From contig JAMYHL010000001.1 of assembly GCA_025531455.1 (NCBI GenBank), positions 434,001 to 498,000 on the forward strand: a DNA stretch of 64,000 nucleotides. The letters are read 5' to 3'. Both the position numbers and the translations under genes were made by a program. Numbering within the stretch: position 1 is the first letter of the stretch; the number at the start of each line of letters is the position of its first letter. Origin of the DNA: Apiotrichum sp. Y4204. Taxonomy: Eukaryota > Basidiomycota > Tremellomycetes > Trichosporonales > Trichosporonaceae. The notes below the pieces were generated by a model. The model saw nothing but the letters and a program-made list of their open reading frames with translations, ran no database searches and was not told the origin of the DNA. Below are positions 33,801 through 47,102 of the stretch, in pieces.

Positions 33801-36023
33801 GCGAAGTTCGCGGGGTCGGAGTTGCCAGCTGTGTTTTGATCGTCACAACATCACCGTGGGCTTTGCCGGGTCACATAAAGTTACCAGCCGCTCAAAGGTG
33901 GGCGCATGGCGGTTCCAAGCTGTGCGGTTCAGAGTTTGAATGCCGGAAGCTGGGTCAAAGCAAACGCTGTCCCAAGCTTGGGCTTTTGTTGCACCGAGGA
34001 TCCTGTACGTACTGTACCACAAAACTGCTGCGCTAAATGCGCCTCTGTTCCAAACTGAAACCCAGTTCCACTACTTACCTCCTCTCCGCATCAGGACCGG
34101 CGGCCCGAGGCGGCCCGCGGCGATCACTGTCCGCCATTTGGGAGTTTCCATTCCCACAACATACTTTATTGCTGCTATTTTAGTTGGTAGTGTGCACCGC
34201 TTCGTGTGTACTGTACATACAGTATGTACCACTGAATGCTGCCGTTACGGGGTCACGTCATACACCTCCACCACGGTCACCATCGCCTCTCCACAACTCC
34301 AACACCGAGGATGGCTACAATAAAAGCCGGAGATCACGGAGGGCGGAAACGCAGATCGCTCTTGGCCCTTGGCGGCGTGTTCACCGATCAAAGCAGATAC
34401 CAGGACGATGGGCGATCGCGACGGTGCGAGGCGACAGTGTATGGATGCATAGAAGTGCATTGTACCACCGTGAAGCTGATGTACAGATCAACGCCGACAC
34501 CAAGTTTCTTGGCCCGAATGGACAACGACGCGCTGCCTCGCCATCATGGGAAAGGCGGCGGCGGCCGTGTCCGCTTCATCAGAAGGTAGGAGTTATGCGT
34601 GGTGGGCATCTTCTCGAGCTGCGCACGATAGGCATCTTCACGAGCTATCATGTTACATACGTGTAGGTATCCTCTCATGCTCTGTTAAACTCACAGTCGT
34701 CCCGCAGGGAAACTCACAGAATCACAACTCACGTACTCACACTGCTTCTTCTCGTTGCAGAGTGCGCGTCAGTGCGCGTCATCCTTCTGATTACATATCG
34801 TGTCGATCGTTGCGCGTCGATCTGCCGATCCTTGAATCCAGCTGGAATGTGCACGTGGCCCACGTGCCGGTCGATCGCGGTCGATCACGGCGTGCAGCGT
34901 GCACGTTACACGCCCGCACACAGCGCTGGGGGCCTCAGCGGCCTAAGCCGCTGATGGCGCCGCGGCTCATACATTATGTGCATAGAGGTACCAACATCTC
35001 CCATCGAGACCCATTGTGCACGTCCGAAGCACTACTGTTCGCACTGCCGAACGCAACTCATCCGGAGGCGTCGACTGAACGCGATAAGCAGCAACTGTGA
35101 TGAACGTGCTCAAAGATGCACCCGGTGCGGTGCACTGCGCAGTAAGTATCACACACCACAAGTTCGCTTTGGATCCGACTTACTGGAAACTCCCTACACC
35201 TGCGACTGTTTACATATCGAGATAGGTTCACATACCTCGGCCCCCTTCAGTCAGGGTACTGACCAGTCCCCGCCGCCCAGAACCAGGCGTCCGGAACTGT
35301 ACGACGAACGCATCACTTGTGCAGCCTTACCAGCAGTCTCATGCCTAGAGTCTGCAACAGACAAGAGCTTCGCTGTGATGATTACAGGCCATGTCCAATA
35401 CGCGTGACCCGTTGTCAGATGGAAGGAAGCAACAGGGTAGACTGGAGGGATCCGGAGATGGCAGTCGATAAGGTGCGGGGTCCCATTGTGGCGCTACCGC
35501 CAAGCTAAAGATCGCTGCTGCCAAGATCAATCTCGAGGCGGCCAAGAACGAGGTGATGACGCCGAGATCGCTGCCATGGAGCAGGTGGGAGCGCCACTCG
35601 GGGATCCTGAGCGCGGCAACTCCTTGTTTGATGACTGTGAGGCTGTAAGGGGGATGACAGCGGAGACCACTGCTTGATACCCCTTGTTGACTACCACACA
35701 TTCGTCAGCAGGCAGACAGGAGGTAGATGGGGGCGTCCGGCTTGATCGTGATTTCTAGTGAACATGCTGATATCCATAGTGCCTAGCAGTGAATTGCTCT
35801 ATTAACAGGTGTCTTCTACAGATGCCCGGATGATGATGAGATATGATGTCCCGATGATGTCCCGTCAGGATTCGGGTTCTGATACAATAATTCGGCCCAA
35901 CAGTAGCAAGAGTGTGGTCGTTCAGGTGTAATCCTTTCGCATTCAAGGCCTGTTTTCTTTCATTTTCTTCGTTTGCCTTCTTCTGGTCTTCGCCAACATC
36001 GCAAATCGCAACAGTCGTGCTCT
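30825..36023. other. Gene-poor intergenic region, 5.2 kb
   Basis: It lies between the promoter of the zinc-cluster gene and the 3' end of the amino acid permease. A TATATATATT element sits at about 30845-30854 on the minus strand. I checked the longer frames (for example 34546-35100) and found neither family motifs nor codon preference. No mobile-element protein recognised. Confidence 0.45.
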
Positions 36024-37796
36024 TTACGAGTGCAGACCCGAATTGTCCTTGCACGACCAAGGACCCTGATCGGTGGTGGTGTTCATGAGATCAACGACGG
36101 AGCCGTAGGTGCCCGCACCGAGGAGGAAGAGGCCGAGGATGAAGACGATAAGGTACACGATGGCCATCACCTTTGTACGGCCGGTGCGCTCCACGGAAGA
36201 ACGGCCACGCCAGTTGTCATGCCACCACATGATAGGGTAAGGCAGAATGCAGACGATGGGGCAAATGAGGGCGCCGATGAAGCCGATGAGCGAGCCGAAG
36301 ATGGGAATGGCAGAGGCGATGATGTAGCCCACGATGATAGAGCCAAAGGTGCAGCTGAGCCAGGTGATCCAGTGGGTGGGGGTGTTGGCCGCGAGGTGGC
36401 GGGAGCCCTTGAGGACGCGGACAAAGATGTTCTTGCCACAAATCTTATTATCAGCATCGCAAGCTTTTGATAACGGTGTCTACTCACGTGAGTGAAGATG
36501 GTCAGGGAGGCAAGGAGACCGGGAATGGCAATGCCGTAGCAGACCTTCTTGAGAAGCTTACCAGCCGAGCCGAGGGCCGGAGTGGCGACATACTGGCCGC
36601 AGTAGACGTACACGACCGAACCAATGATCAGGTAGACAACGGTGAGGAAGACGATCGAGACAGTCATCATGCGAGCGTATTGGCGGGGGTCGCGCATCTC
36701 GGAGACAATACCGAAGCTGCCTGTCAGCGCCCATTCTCGTCATCGTCCAAATCATCATTCCCCCGCGCCCCCTATTTCATCATCTCTTGGGACACTTACT
36801 ACATGGGCGTCGCACCGTAAGAGAAAACGATGCCGTTGATAGCGGACATGGCACCGGCAAAGGTGGGCGCACCGAAAATCTGGAGGTCCTTGTCCCATGG
36901 CTCAGGAGCCTGAGGGGCCTCGTAGGGGCGGTCCTGGACACCGACGGCGATGGTGAGGATGATGATGGAGGTCATGATGGAGATGATACCAGCCCAGCCG
37001 ATCCAAGAGATGCGGCCGAGGGTACGAATGGAGCCACACAGGAAGCCGGCAACGGCTGCGACAGCGATAAAGACGGCCGTGCACGTTCCATGGTCAGACA
37101 CCGCGTTCAGGGCGGTGGAGATACCGACAAGGGCAGAACCAATGATGAAAACCATGACTAAACCGTTAGCATGCGCCTCACAGCAAGTGCAACAGTCTGC
37201 GCATCAGGATACACACAGATTGTAAAGAAGAAGTAGAGGAACTCCTTGCCAACCCGTCCGCCGAAGACATAACCAGCCTCGGGCAGGCCATAGACCTGGG
37301 GATGATTGAGCTTGAAGCCTCCGATAGCGAAAGCGGCCACTGGTATTGTCAGCTAGGTCAACAACAACGCGGTCAAGACCACTAGACCCACCGGCAATGA
37401 TTGTCTGGATGGCGATAATGATAAGAATACCAGGGACGAGACCGAGAACGCCGAACACGGAGGGGAGCGCGAGCACGCCGAGACCCAGGTTCGCCTTGGT
37501 CATCAGGATGAGTGAGCCCCACTGGCCGACCTGTAGTGTTAGAACCAGTCATGTCTATCGTCGATGGTGACCCTGTCCCATGGGGCCACTTCAAGGTGAC
37601 CACGGCTCGGAGCTTGACCCGGAGCATATGGACAGACGTGGCCGAGACGTACATCGCGGTAGTTGGGTCCTGAGTCGTCCAGCTCTCCGAAAACGGCGTC
37701 GTGAACGTGAGCATTGCCTGCAGGGCTGACGTCGAGCTCGTAGTCGCGGCTGGTGGCGAAGCCGTCGCCATCGGCTTGACGCTTCTTCTCAAACAT
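36024..37796 (-). CDS. Neutral amino acid permease, Aa_trans family (MTR/AVT-like)
   Basis: Model: complement of 37653-37796, 37392-37530, 37217-37339, 36800-37157, 36488-36716, 36024-36443; 470 residues; introns 122, 52, 59, 83 and 44 nt. A hydrophilic head of about 48 residues is followed by about 11 membrane segments. Family features in order: GSLILMTKANLGLGVLALPS (first helix, the expected KxxxGxGxLxLP pattern), LNHPQVYGLPEAGYVFGG, a FFFTIFMVFIIGSA helix, TFAGAMSAINGIVFSYGATP and YFGIVSEMRDPRQYARMM, then THICGKNIFVRVLKGSRHL and a final helix LIVFILGLFLLGAG. Fungal relatives (Neurospora MTR) carry neutral aliphatic and aromatic amino acids by proton symport at the plasma membrane. The last intron uses an AAG acceptor that restores HICGKN. 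Substrate is inferred from family only. Confidence 0.92.
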
Positions 37797-40700
37797 GGTG
37801 AGTGGGTGGGTGGTAAGGAGTGTGGGACAGGTGGGATGAGCAATGGGGGGAACCGGTTTGTCAAGCAAAACTCTCGACTTTTTCTATAACCCGACCCGGG
37901 TGCGGCCTGTGCCTGGGGTGGTTTGCAAGCAAGAGCTGGGCCCTAGTGACTCGAACCGAGACCACGCGCAGCTTGCAAGGCCTTCATTGCACCCACGTAG
38001 TCAAGTTAGGATGTCCTGCATGGTTACACGGCTACGGGAATACCGCGCCCCTATTCCTTGGCTGTGATGCAGTCTGCCAAGAGCTGTTGACACATGAGGC
38101 CCCACATGGCGAGGACCACAGGCAGAAAAATGAAATAGTCGACTGAAGAAAGGAAAAAACGAAATGGCTCAAGCGGAACACAAAGAAAAAAAAAAAAAAA
38201 AAAAAGTTGCAAAGATGGCTGATGTCCCGGGTCCTGCGCACTTCCGCCGCTCCCCCACCCGAATGCAGGTTATCAATTCAGGGAATGCAGATGAGCGACA
38301 GGATCACGGCCAGAGATCTGACATCCGTCCCCCAAGGGTCGACAGTTCCGACGCCACCGGCTCACTCCCACCACGACCTTTGGGGTCTCGCTTGTGCCTT
38401 TTGCATTGACATGCACGGTAAACGGACAGCGATTGCCCAAGCCGTATGTTTTGCGTGATCAATAAATCAGAGCTGAGAGCCTGCAATGAGGGGATTTTAA
38501 TTTCGATTATTGGTTGGACGCACCGTAGGCACTGGGGGATCGAACGGTACCTGGAGGCATGCCTGCGGCATCGGCGGCATTTGCGCCCCCACGTGCTCTT
38601 CAAATCAATGAAAAATTTTCCTGCTTGCACCACAGGGCTCCAGTTGGGATACCTTGTCAAGCTGGCTGTTGAGGTCTCTATCCCCCCCACCCATGGTCAT
38701 CAGGTGTTCTTCGCTGTCTGAAACCTCGTCTGGGACATGACGGATGTGGAGCTGCTTGTGTTCGAGGGCAATGCCATCGACATTATGCACATCAGGTGCG
38801 GCAGATGATCAGCGCACTGATCGCCAAGCCACAGCCACCCAAAAGCCGTGCCTTCGGATACTTACCATCCCTTTCACATCAGCCTAGAACCTGTGCAGAA
38901 GCCGCCACGGCCCCGGGGAGCGGCTCGAGGCAAGTTCCGACCGGAACGCTCTTGGGCCATCGGTAGCCCACATTCTTACGGCAATCCGATTGATCTGATA
39001 ACGGTGACTTGTAACCAGCAAAAGGCCTGTGCGTCGCTTGGTGGCCGATAAGATAGCCTTGCAGATCAGTTCCATGCATTCCATGCAATGTGGGATACAG
39101 TCACATGCAACAGCGTCCCCCCAATCGATCAGTTTCCTTGTAGTTGGAGTATGCGTTCGAGGTCGACGCGAATAGCGTTCAAGAAGGGCGTCGCGGCATG
39201 TTCTCGTTACGAGGGCGGGGCCGCGGCCACCCCCTCGGTGCCCCAGCCCGTCGCCGAGCCTATGCCCACTTCCGCTCGGAACACCTCCGCCCGGAACCTG
39301 CCACCACTCCGGTTGTGCTCTCCGGGCATGGCCTCGCTACACTCCGGCCTCCGTTCCACGTCGATCACCCATTGTGCATTCCGGCCGACTCCCCTCTTCC
39401 GGCCCCTCGGGGGTGGGGGTGGGGCAAACGTTTTATCTCCCTGGCCTCGGAATCCGTTGCCTTTGTTCAAGACGGCATCTCCCCCGCATTGAAGGGCTGT
39501 GAATTGTTGCCCCACACGACCCACACGGTTCCGGGCACACAATTCGCAATCCCCAGGACGTACCTCATCGTCTCGGACCTTCCCCGCACTGCGGGCTGCG
39601 CTTCGCCGAGCCCGTCTGTTCCCCGCTCAGATGATTTCTGGCCATATGGACCCCTCGCCAACCTCCACACGAGATAGCCGACAAAGGATCGATCGCTGTG
39701 ATCGTAGCGGCCCCGTCCGCCGGATTTGGCACTCACCATCATTGGTCGGTTGTGGTTGCCAGAGTCATCGTGTCATGCTGCGCCGGTGCAGTCAGTAGCA
39801 GGTGAGACCCTCACTGCATCAACTCGGCGGTCCTCGCCAACTTCGCCTCATCTGCACAACTCTATATCCGTAGCATGCATCCGTCTCATCGCTCATATTC
39901 CCATTCTTCCAGCTCACTGTCCCGCTATAGCGATTACCCGACTGGTCAACAGGGCCGCCCATTTGCATCTCCTTCCCAGACACTCACAATGACCAGACGC
40001 ACAGACCACCTGTCCGTCGCGGCAAGCTGCACGTCTGTCCCCCCATTTCTTTCTTCGTCTCTCCCCAATCGCGGCGTTGGATGATCCAACAGGGAAACCA
40101 TCGTTCACAACGCTCAGTTCGGAATGCCGACGGCGAGCGACGGGGAGATTCTCACGGCCCTCTCCTAAGCAAGGACACTCACAAACGTATCAGCGGCCCG
40201 GTGAGCGAACGTGATGTCTACCCCCTGCCACTGTGTGAAAGTGGTTTGAGGATGTTGAAACGTTTACTGGCCAGCTGTGCATTCAGGAGACTGACCAGAA
40301 GCCCTTCCTCAGTGCTCATCCAGGTGCCCAATGGATACTTCTAACATCTACGCACAGATCCAGCTATAGAACACAGGGACGGAAAGGTGCACCGGCCTGC
40401 GCCTCCCCGCAGTCGGAGTATCGTCGGAGTTGCCGGGATTGGCGGTTCGGCGGCGCCGCGGCCCCCTCTGGGACACGAGCTGCGACATCGGTATAACGGG
40501 CAGTTTCAGGCCACTGGGATACCGGCGGCCGTCGTCAGGATATGCAGGACAGGCAGAATGGACGTTGTGCATCTTTACATCGCCCCGGTTTCCCTCGCTC
40601 GATGATCCGGTGTGGTTGTCAAAACTGGAGAGTCGTGGGTCGAGCAATGTCGCCATCTGCGAATTATACCGCCGTCTGCAATCCTCGAGTTTGGCATTTT

Positions 40701-43700
40701 GTGAACGCATGAGCCGCGGTCAGTTGTACGGCTTTGTGAGGAGAACGGCTGCGTTCCTACAGAAGCCATCTGTGATTTGAACAACATCCATCCAAGTCAC
40801 AGTCATTCCTTCATACACTCACTTGGCTTCTCATCATCCTCTAGCTCAATGAGTGCTGTGGGTTCTTGGGTGTTCCCCCAAACTCCGCTTCATGCCTCGC
40901 TCACTTTGCTCGGCCTATCATGCCAACGGCTCTTCCGCTAAGTCCTGAGGTAATCGCATATGCAGAGATTGGGTGAGCTCATGCATGTTCACATGCTTCC
41001 CGGCCCCTTACTGCAGCCGATTGTGAGATTGTGGTTTGGTGCTGCTATCCTCGCTGAAACGATTCAGTTAGTAATTTTACCCTTCCTCGTCAACGTTTCC
41101 CATGCTCGTCGTACTCATTTACTATACTCATCCTCTGGGAGCCATACTGCCTATGTTGTTGGGTCGTCTCGTCGCTAGCCGACAGGCCTAACACACGGGC
41201 AGCTAGAACACAGTGGCAGCTACACTTGATCAGCATTCACCGCTCCTCTCGCAGCCTTTCACACCGACTATCGCTGTGATATTATTCCACAGCGTTGGGA
41301 TAGATCGCAGCGCTATTCCGCATTGTGTGGCTTGAGGATCACACGGAAGTTCGTCATCTGTCCATGCTAGGCGCGGTACTTGTCATCCTCGGTTACCATA
41401 AACCCAACTGAGGGTGTGGAATTCGTTGCTCATTTGCACCTTGTGACGTTCGGTCGTTTGTGAGCTGTTTTGCCTTGGACACCGGGGCTTGATCGAGCCA
41501 TTGTGAGGTATGTATGAGTTGCTCGCACCATTTTGACCGTCAAGGGAGTGACAAGGTGCTTTGAATGGCAATTATCTGACACCTCATCAAAGTGCAATCA
41601 GTATCGGCCGATCTAACTCACTTCGGGCTGAAAAGTGCTCTTTCATGTGCACTGAAACCAATGAAGGAGGACAAGGATCGAAAGTCCAGCTTCCAAAGAG
41701 CGCAATCGGCTCTCAAACAGCCATTTGAGCTAGATGCTTGACCTCTCGGCGCCTGGGACCTATCCTGTGTGCCCCATCCTGTGTGCATACCCACCGCTGC
41801 TGTACGATGTGAAGTTAGACAGGGAACTACTAATCTTATAGAAGACGAGCTGATGGCCCTGGCCTCCCGTGTGTCACAACAATCATCCACGCCGTAACGT
41901 CTCTGCGACCGAGCGATCTGAGCCTCGTGAACCGTTGAGTCCGTGACCACGTGCGTCGGTGGAGACAGTCGCGCCAGGCAACAGAGACGAGAAACGGGAC
42001 AAGCGAGAAAGAAGACTCGTGAAAGACAGCCGAAAGCTAACCTTTCACGACGGCCACAAGCGTAAGCGAGGGGGTCGCGCATGCGGCACTGTTGAACTTG
42101 CACCCCGTGAAGCTTGGACACTTCCAGGTGGGGTAGCTGTACGCTGACTGGAGAGAAGATCACCTGCGGAAAGGATGGCTTACGGGGATGTCGGTAACAG
42201 CCGCGGCAGAAGTGGCTCGTCGTCATTCGCCGTGAGAGGCCCGACGGCGCACCCTAGTAGGATATTTCAATATGACAGCGATGTTATCGGCAGAGAATAC
42301 AGACAATACACTCCCGACGACATCCCCCATTCGACCAGTACTTGCTCCATTTCTTGGCCTTTCACATACAACACGCTCGTGGCGATTCAACGCCCCGCGC
42401 AGCACGTCTGGATTGAGATGCGGAGCAGCCTTTGAGGGAGAACGAATATGCAGGTGCGCAGAGCATGGTAAGCTTGTACAGTATCGCGAGGGAGTGAGTG
42501 ATGTATTAGTTCACTCAAAACTCTTTTAGTCGTGCCAGTCATGTCATGTATCTTCTGCGTGACTCCCAATACAGTGGCAAAGTACCGCGGTTGTCCTGAC
42601 ATCTCCCATATTCAGCGACGCCTGCTTCCGCGGCCTCTCAATCTCAAGATCCCAGTCGAATCCTTCGAAAGTGTACCCCACGGGGTTCGTGCGCCGCGTC
42701 CGCGGTGAAGTCCACAACTGGCGGGTGAGGCATTTTGCGTGGCCGTCCGTCCCGGAGGAGTGTGGCTTCTGCGTAATCGGGAGTCGTGCCAGTAGGTTCA
42801 CTCTGGGTCCATTGCTCCACTTCTGGCATCGATCATGGATTCTTGTGACCAGCTGCGAGCGGCCCGTCTCCTGAACATTCCCAGATGCGAGACATGACGC
42901 GGCCCGCTCAGGCGTTCATAACGCACGAGCCGTGTTCATCCTCACAGAGTATCGTCAATCCTTACCGGCATGGCTTTCTGTCGAACAGCGAGCGCCATGA
43001 GTGCCATGAGCGCCATGAACGGTGGACCTCGAAACGCCATCCTGCACCCACCATTCCGGGTCCCTGAACCCTGACGCCTCACTGCTAGCGTCAACTTCAG
43101 ACGGATCTCGAAGAATTGAATCGAGGGAAACAGCCCACATGGACGGCCCTCAGGCGCAGAACGGTGGAGGTCGCGTGCGCAGAATGAGGGTAAGCTTAAT
43201 CAAGGGGTGTCATACTACCGTCGCACGTACTGCACAACTGGACGAGTGCTGCGGAGGGAACGGATGGGAGCACCCCAAATGGAATTGCCGACTTCCCTTG
43301 TTCCAGTCAGAAAACCGAGGGCCAAAGCAATCGCGAGTCTTAGCCGTTGGCGAGGAGCACGTCCCGTAGCATCACGATGGACGAGCGCGTCCAACAGACG
43401 CCGTCTCCTGGAAGGGTACGATCGATGGTTATCATATCAACGCCGTGCGGGCAATTATCAGCGTATCAACCGCTAGCCGTCGGTGTAGTTTGGTAAGCAC
43501 GACGCTGTCCAACGTGCTCCCACCTCTCGGTCCCAGGGACCACCGGTGGGAATGACAACCGGAGTGCGGGGAGGCAAACCCTCGTGAAACAGCAAGGAGC
43601 AAAACACAATCTCCGCGGCCCGACGAACACGACACTCACGTGGACCCATTGACGCAAGCCTCGCAAGCCCCGCAAGCCTCACGATATTCTCGACGCCACT

Positions 43701-45941
43701 GCCGAGGCTTACGGCGTGCTGGGCCATGTGACTGCGGAGGAGCTTGGCATTGTGGTCGCGTGGCGCAGTGACGCAGGAGGCGTTCCACGCTCCGCGTTCC
43801 GTCATACACGACGCTGCTTGATCGGCTTGATGGCGGCCGCAGTGGAAGCCGCCACCAAGTTTGCCGCGAAGCTTCGCGCATGCCGTTCGGTCTGTCGGCC
43901 ATATCCGCTCGCCGGCGATATTCCCTCCCGGCTGGATCAGCCAGTCCGACTTGGTTGCTCCATGGCACTCCCCTCCAGTCCTACATTGATGAAGCATCAC
44001 TCTGCACGTAGTGTGCAGCTAGCGGCCAGTGTTTAGTGTCGATCTAGGCGGCTCCAATGCATACGTACCCAAAATGAGCTTATGAGTGTGACGGAGAGAT
44101 CGACGCGACGAAGAAATTTCGACTCCGTTGCGGACAAGCAACATGTCGTCCACGTCCACATTCAATGTGGCGTCCTGGCGTCTGTTTCAAGACCAAACAA
44201 GTTGGTGTCCCCTTCCACGATACCAGCGGGGCATACAGGTAACATACTGTAGAAATAATATGATGAATCTCATTGGCTTGAGTTGGGTACTGATAAATCA
44301 GTGAGATGCAGGGAACAATTGACACATCAGGATGGACCGCAATGGATCAACTTAGCCGAGCAGAATATACACGTTCAACGCGAGTTCTGTCCATGCAAGA
44401 GCTCTAAATTGATAGAATCGAATGTGATGAGCATCTTCCTGTACTCCTACTGAAAGGAGGTCAGTACAGGAGAAGAGCAGGGACGAAGGGACGTCACCCC
44501 CATCCCTGTCCCCGCATCCTGCGTTCCACTTTTCCACCAGAGCTGGACCCAGAACGAGAACAAAATATTGAAAGGAGAAGAATGATGTGGAAACCTGACT
44601 GGGGAGCCGTTCATCAATCAACTCGCCGAGTTCCCTAGAGGGCCGGCAGGGCGGTTTTTAAACCACGCCGAATGTTCTTGAGCGCCCAGAAACGGAGGAA
44701 CAAAAAGGGCGTTTGCTATAGACGACGCTAGCAAGCTGGTGAGTCTAACGACGCCACATGTAGAAGATTGCTGCTCGAGCACCACTTGGTGTACATAGAC
44801 GCATGTCGGAGGAACAATGCGGAGGAGACTTCAGTCGCCGGCCGCCACCCACAAGCCACACCGGTTCGACCCATCCCGTCTCTCCACACAATACTGTTGC
44901 TTAGGTCTAATGACCCCGCGTCTTTGCCGGGGACAAAGAAACTCGTATGGGCGCGATATCTCGGCCCGCTTTGCTCTTGTTTAGAGGGCAATGGTGTTGC
45001 TAACGCGGAAAGAGTGCTTTGTGGCACCGTGGTGGCGGTGTGTGACCTTGACAGTGATTCAGCTACTGTTGGTCATGACCCGTGCTGCCACTTAGCCAGC
45101 CAGCTTGTTGTTTCGTTTGTGGTTCCCGCGTTGCTTCCAATTGATTGTGCATCACATCGACGTGGGCCGAAGGCCGCTCGCGGAGGCGAGACAATATGGT
45201 AGATTGGACAGCTTCATCTCGCGTTAATACTGGCTCATTAATGCGTGGGTGATTAGCTGCAGCCGGAGTTCTGAAAGGGATAACATTGCACCGGACGGCC
45301 CGAAGGACCTGTGACCTGTAAGATAAATCCTCGGGTGGCCAGTTCGGTAGCAGCACAGGGACGGTGCCGAGCAGGGCTCCGGTCGGGACAGGGGCAATAC
45401 TAGGTCTCCAACTCTTGTCCATGTCCTGCAGCATTTTCTAGAAGTGCAAGCGGAGCCATGCCGAGCCACATTGGGCTTCACCGCGGCAGGTATAGTACAC
45501 TCAAGGAGACCTTCGCAAGTTGGTCGGGTCGCTGTGGCGGATTGCGATGTGGCGATTGCCGACTGTTGTGGCAACTACTGCTGTTACTGCTGCTCCTGCT
45601 CCAAATGATCGCGCAGCACGATGCGCACAGCATGCCCAGGCTCTATTCATCTCCATAATCACAAAAAAAAAAAGTCTTGACACACATACAATTGTACGAA
45701 ACAGGTGTGGGTTACCTTCAGATGCCTGTCCATGCTGGTCCATTGATCTCGTCCTCGGCCCGCGAGGCTTGTATGAGCCGCCTCGATCGCTACTCAACGC
45801 TTGTGAATGTGAAACTGTCCATATTTGTCCTTGGTGGCGTATTCGCTCGTGTGGAGCCAGATGCCCTTGTTCGCGGTTGTCCGATCCATGCCATTCCTCC
45901 AGATTCTGTGGCGTCAGTAAAGCCTCGTAGGGTCAGGCCAC
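37797..45941. other. Large gene-poor region, 8.1 kb
   Basis: The longest stretch without a confident gene. It includes an A-homopolymer (38186-38205). GC-rich open frames at 39088-39677 overlap on the same strand without motifs. Coding-like fragments occur at 42544-42829 (minus) and about 43660-44036 (plus). I could not join any into a gene. No transposase, integrase or reverse-transcriptase motif was recognised by eye; decayed elements or lineage-specific genes remain possible. Confidence 0.45.
38186..38205 (+). repeat. A-homopolymer, 20 bp
   Basis: An uninterrupted run of 20 A, preceded by AAAG and followed by GTTGC. It could be a poly(A) relic or a simple slippage tract; no adjacent coding sequence or target-site duplication was recognised. 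Confidence 0.85.
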
Positions 45942-47102
45942 TCACTTCTCCATCTCTAGGCGATGCTTGGACTTTGGTTTGCCGTCCCGAATGCGCAGCT
46001 TTTCAAAGAAAAGATACGACCCATAGTAGACACGCGAAGTGTTGCCTGCATCTGGTCCCTTCTTGGTGCGGAAGTCGGTGAGCTGCTTGCCCTGGATATT
46101 GATCCCCTCGCCAACTTGAGCAGCAATGTCCTTCAAGAATGACGCCTGTGTGATGCCGGGTGTCTGCAGGTACGCGTTGATCTTCTTGCGCACTTCATCG
46201 CATCTGCAAGTCAGTGTGACTCCATAGACCGATGAGATATGTGGTGCAACTCACGTGTCGTATATCTTAACTTCCCCATCCTCCTCACCTTCGAGCCTGA
46301 TGTCACCAAAGTCGGTAAGCGCGGCTTTCCCTCTCGACCTCGGTGTGGACTTGGTGGATGTGGCGGGCGATGAGCTGTCGGTTTTGATCTTTTTGCGGGG
46401 GATCTTCTCCCCTCGGACCTCCATTTCGCGGAAGAAGAAGTACGCCGCCGAATAGACACTCGAGTTGACACCCTTGTATGGACCATTCTGAGCCATAAAG
46501 TTTCGGTAGGCATTGGAGTTGACTCCTATCGCTTTCTGGAACTCGGTGACTTTCATGCCGCCATTGTCGATCCAGCTGCGGATCTTGGAGCGAACCTGGT
46601 TGCAATTCCATTTGAATGGCTCCTCCGGGTTGATTGCCTCGACGACCTCTTCACCCTCGGCATCCTCGTCGTCTTCAAATCCCCGTTTGAGGGGAGGCAT
46701 GGACAGATCCAATGGAGGTAGAGATCCTGGTGTTCCGAGATGTGGTGCGTGGGATTGGGACACTGGTGGTGGCGGGGGGAGGTTGGCGGGGATCGGAGTG
46801 ACGGATGTGGATGACGGCGAAAGGTGAGGATGGGGTTGCGCATGGGATTGGGGCTGCGGTGGAGGCGGAGGGGCTTGAGCCATGGGCATAGGGTACGCGT
46901 TGGGCATATTGGGCGGCAATGCGCCAAGCGGGAAAGGGACGCCGCCCGGGCCAATCGGCATCATGTGTCCCAACGACGACGGCAGCGTGTGCATGTACGA
47001 CTGCGGTGCGCCCGGCGGTGGAAAGTTCATGGTGTGGCCGTTCGGAGGCGGGTAGTAGAGGGAGCTGTACATGGAGGAGGGTTGGTGAGCGGCGAGCAGC
47101 AT
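45942..47102 (-). CDS. Protein with two DUF7726-type (helix-turn-helix-like) domains
   Basis: Model: complement of 46255-47102 and 45942-46203; 369 residues; one 51-nt intron. Residues 1-130 are Pro/Met/Ser-rich disorder with a PPPPP run. An acidic patch (DDEDAEGEEVVEAI) precedes the first domain at about 160-225 (WNCNQVRSKIRSWIDNGG, MKVTEFQKAIGVNSNAYRNF, YSAAYFFFREMEVRGEK). After a basic Lys/Ser linker (IPRKKIKTDSSS) comes the second copy at about 284-364 (TCDEVRKKINAYLQTPG, TQASFLKDIA, YYGSYLFFEKLRIRDGKPKS). The paired C-D/N-x-V-R-x-K-I and Y-FF-x-x-RxG motifs identify the duplicated unit. Fungal members are uncharacterised; the helical repeats and basic linker suggest DNA or chromatin binding. 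The true ATG is 47102; the frame reads two codons further upstream without one. Confidence 0.8.

Noticed and set aside
39088..39677. Two overlapping plus-strand frames of 134 and about 159 codons
   Set aside because: Both are open because the strand is C-rich; neither has motifs, and they cannot both be real. Not called as genes.
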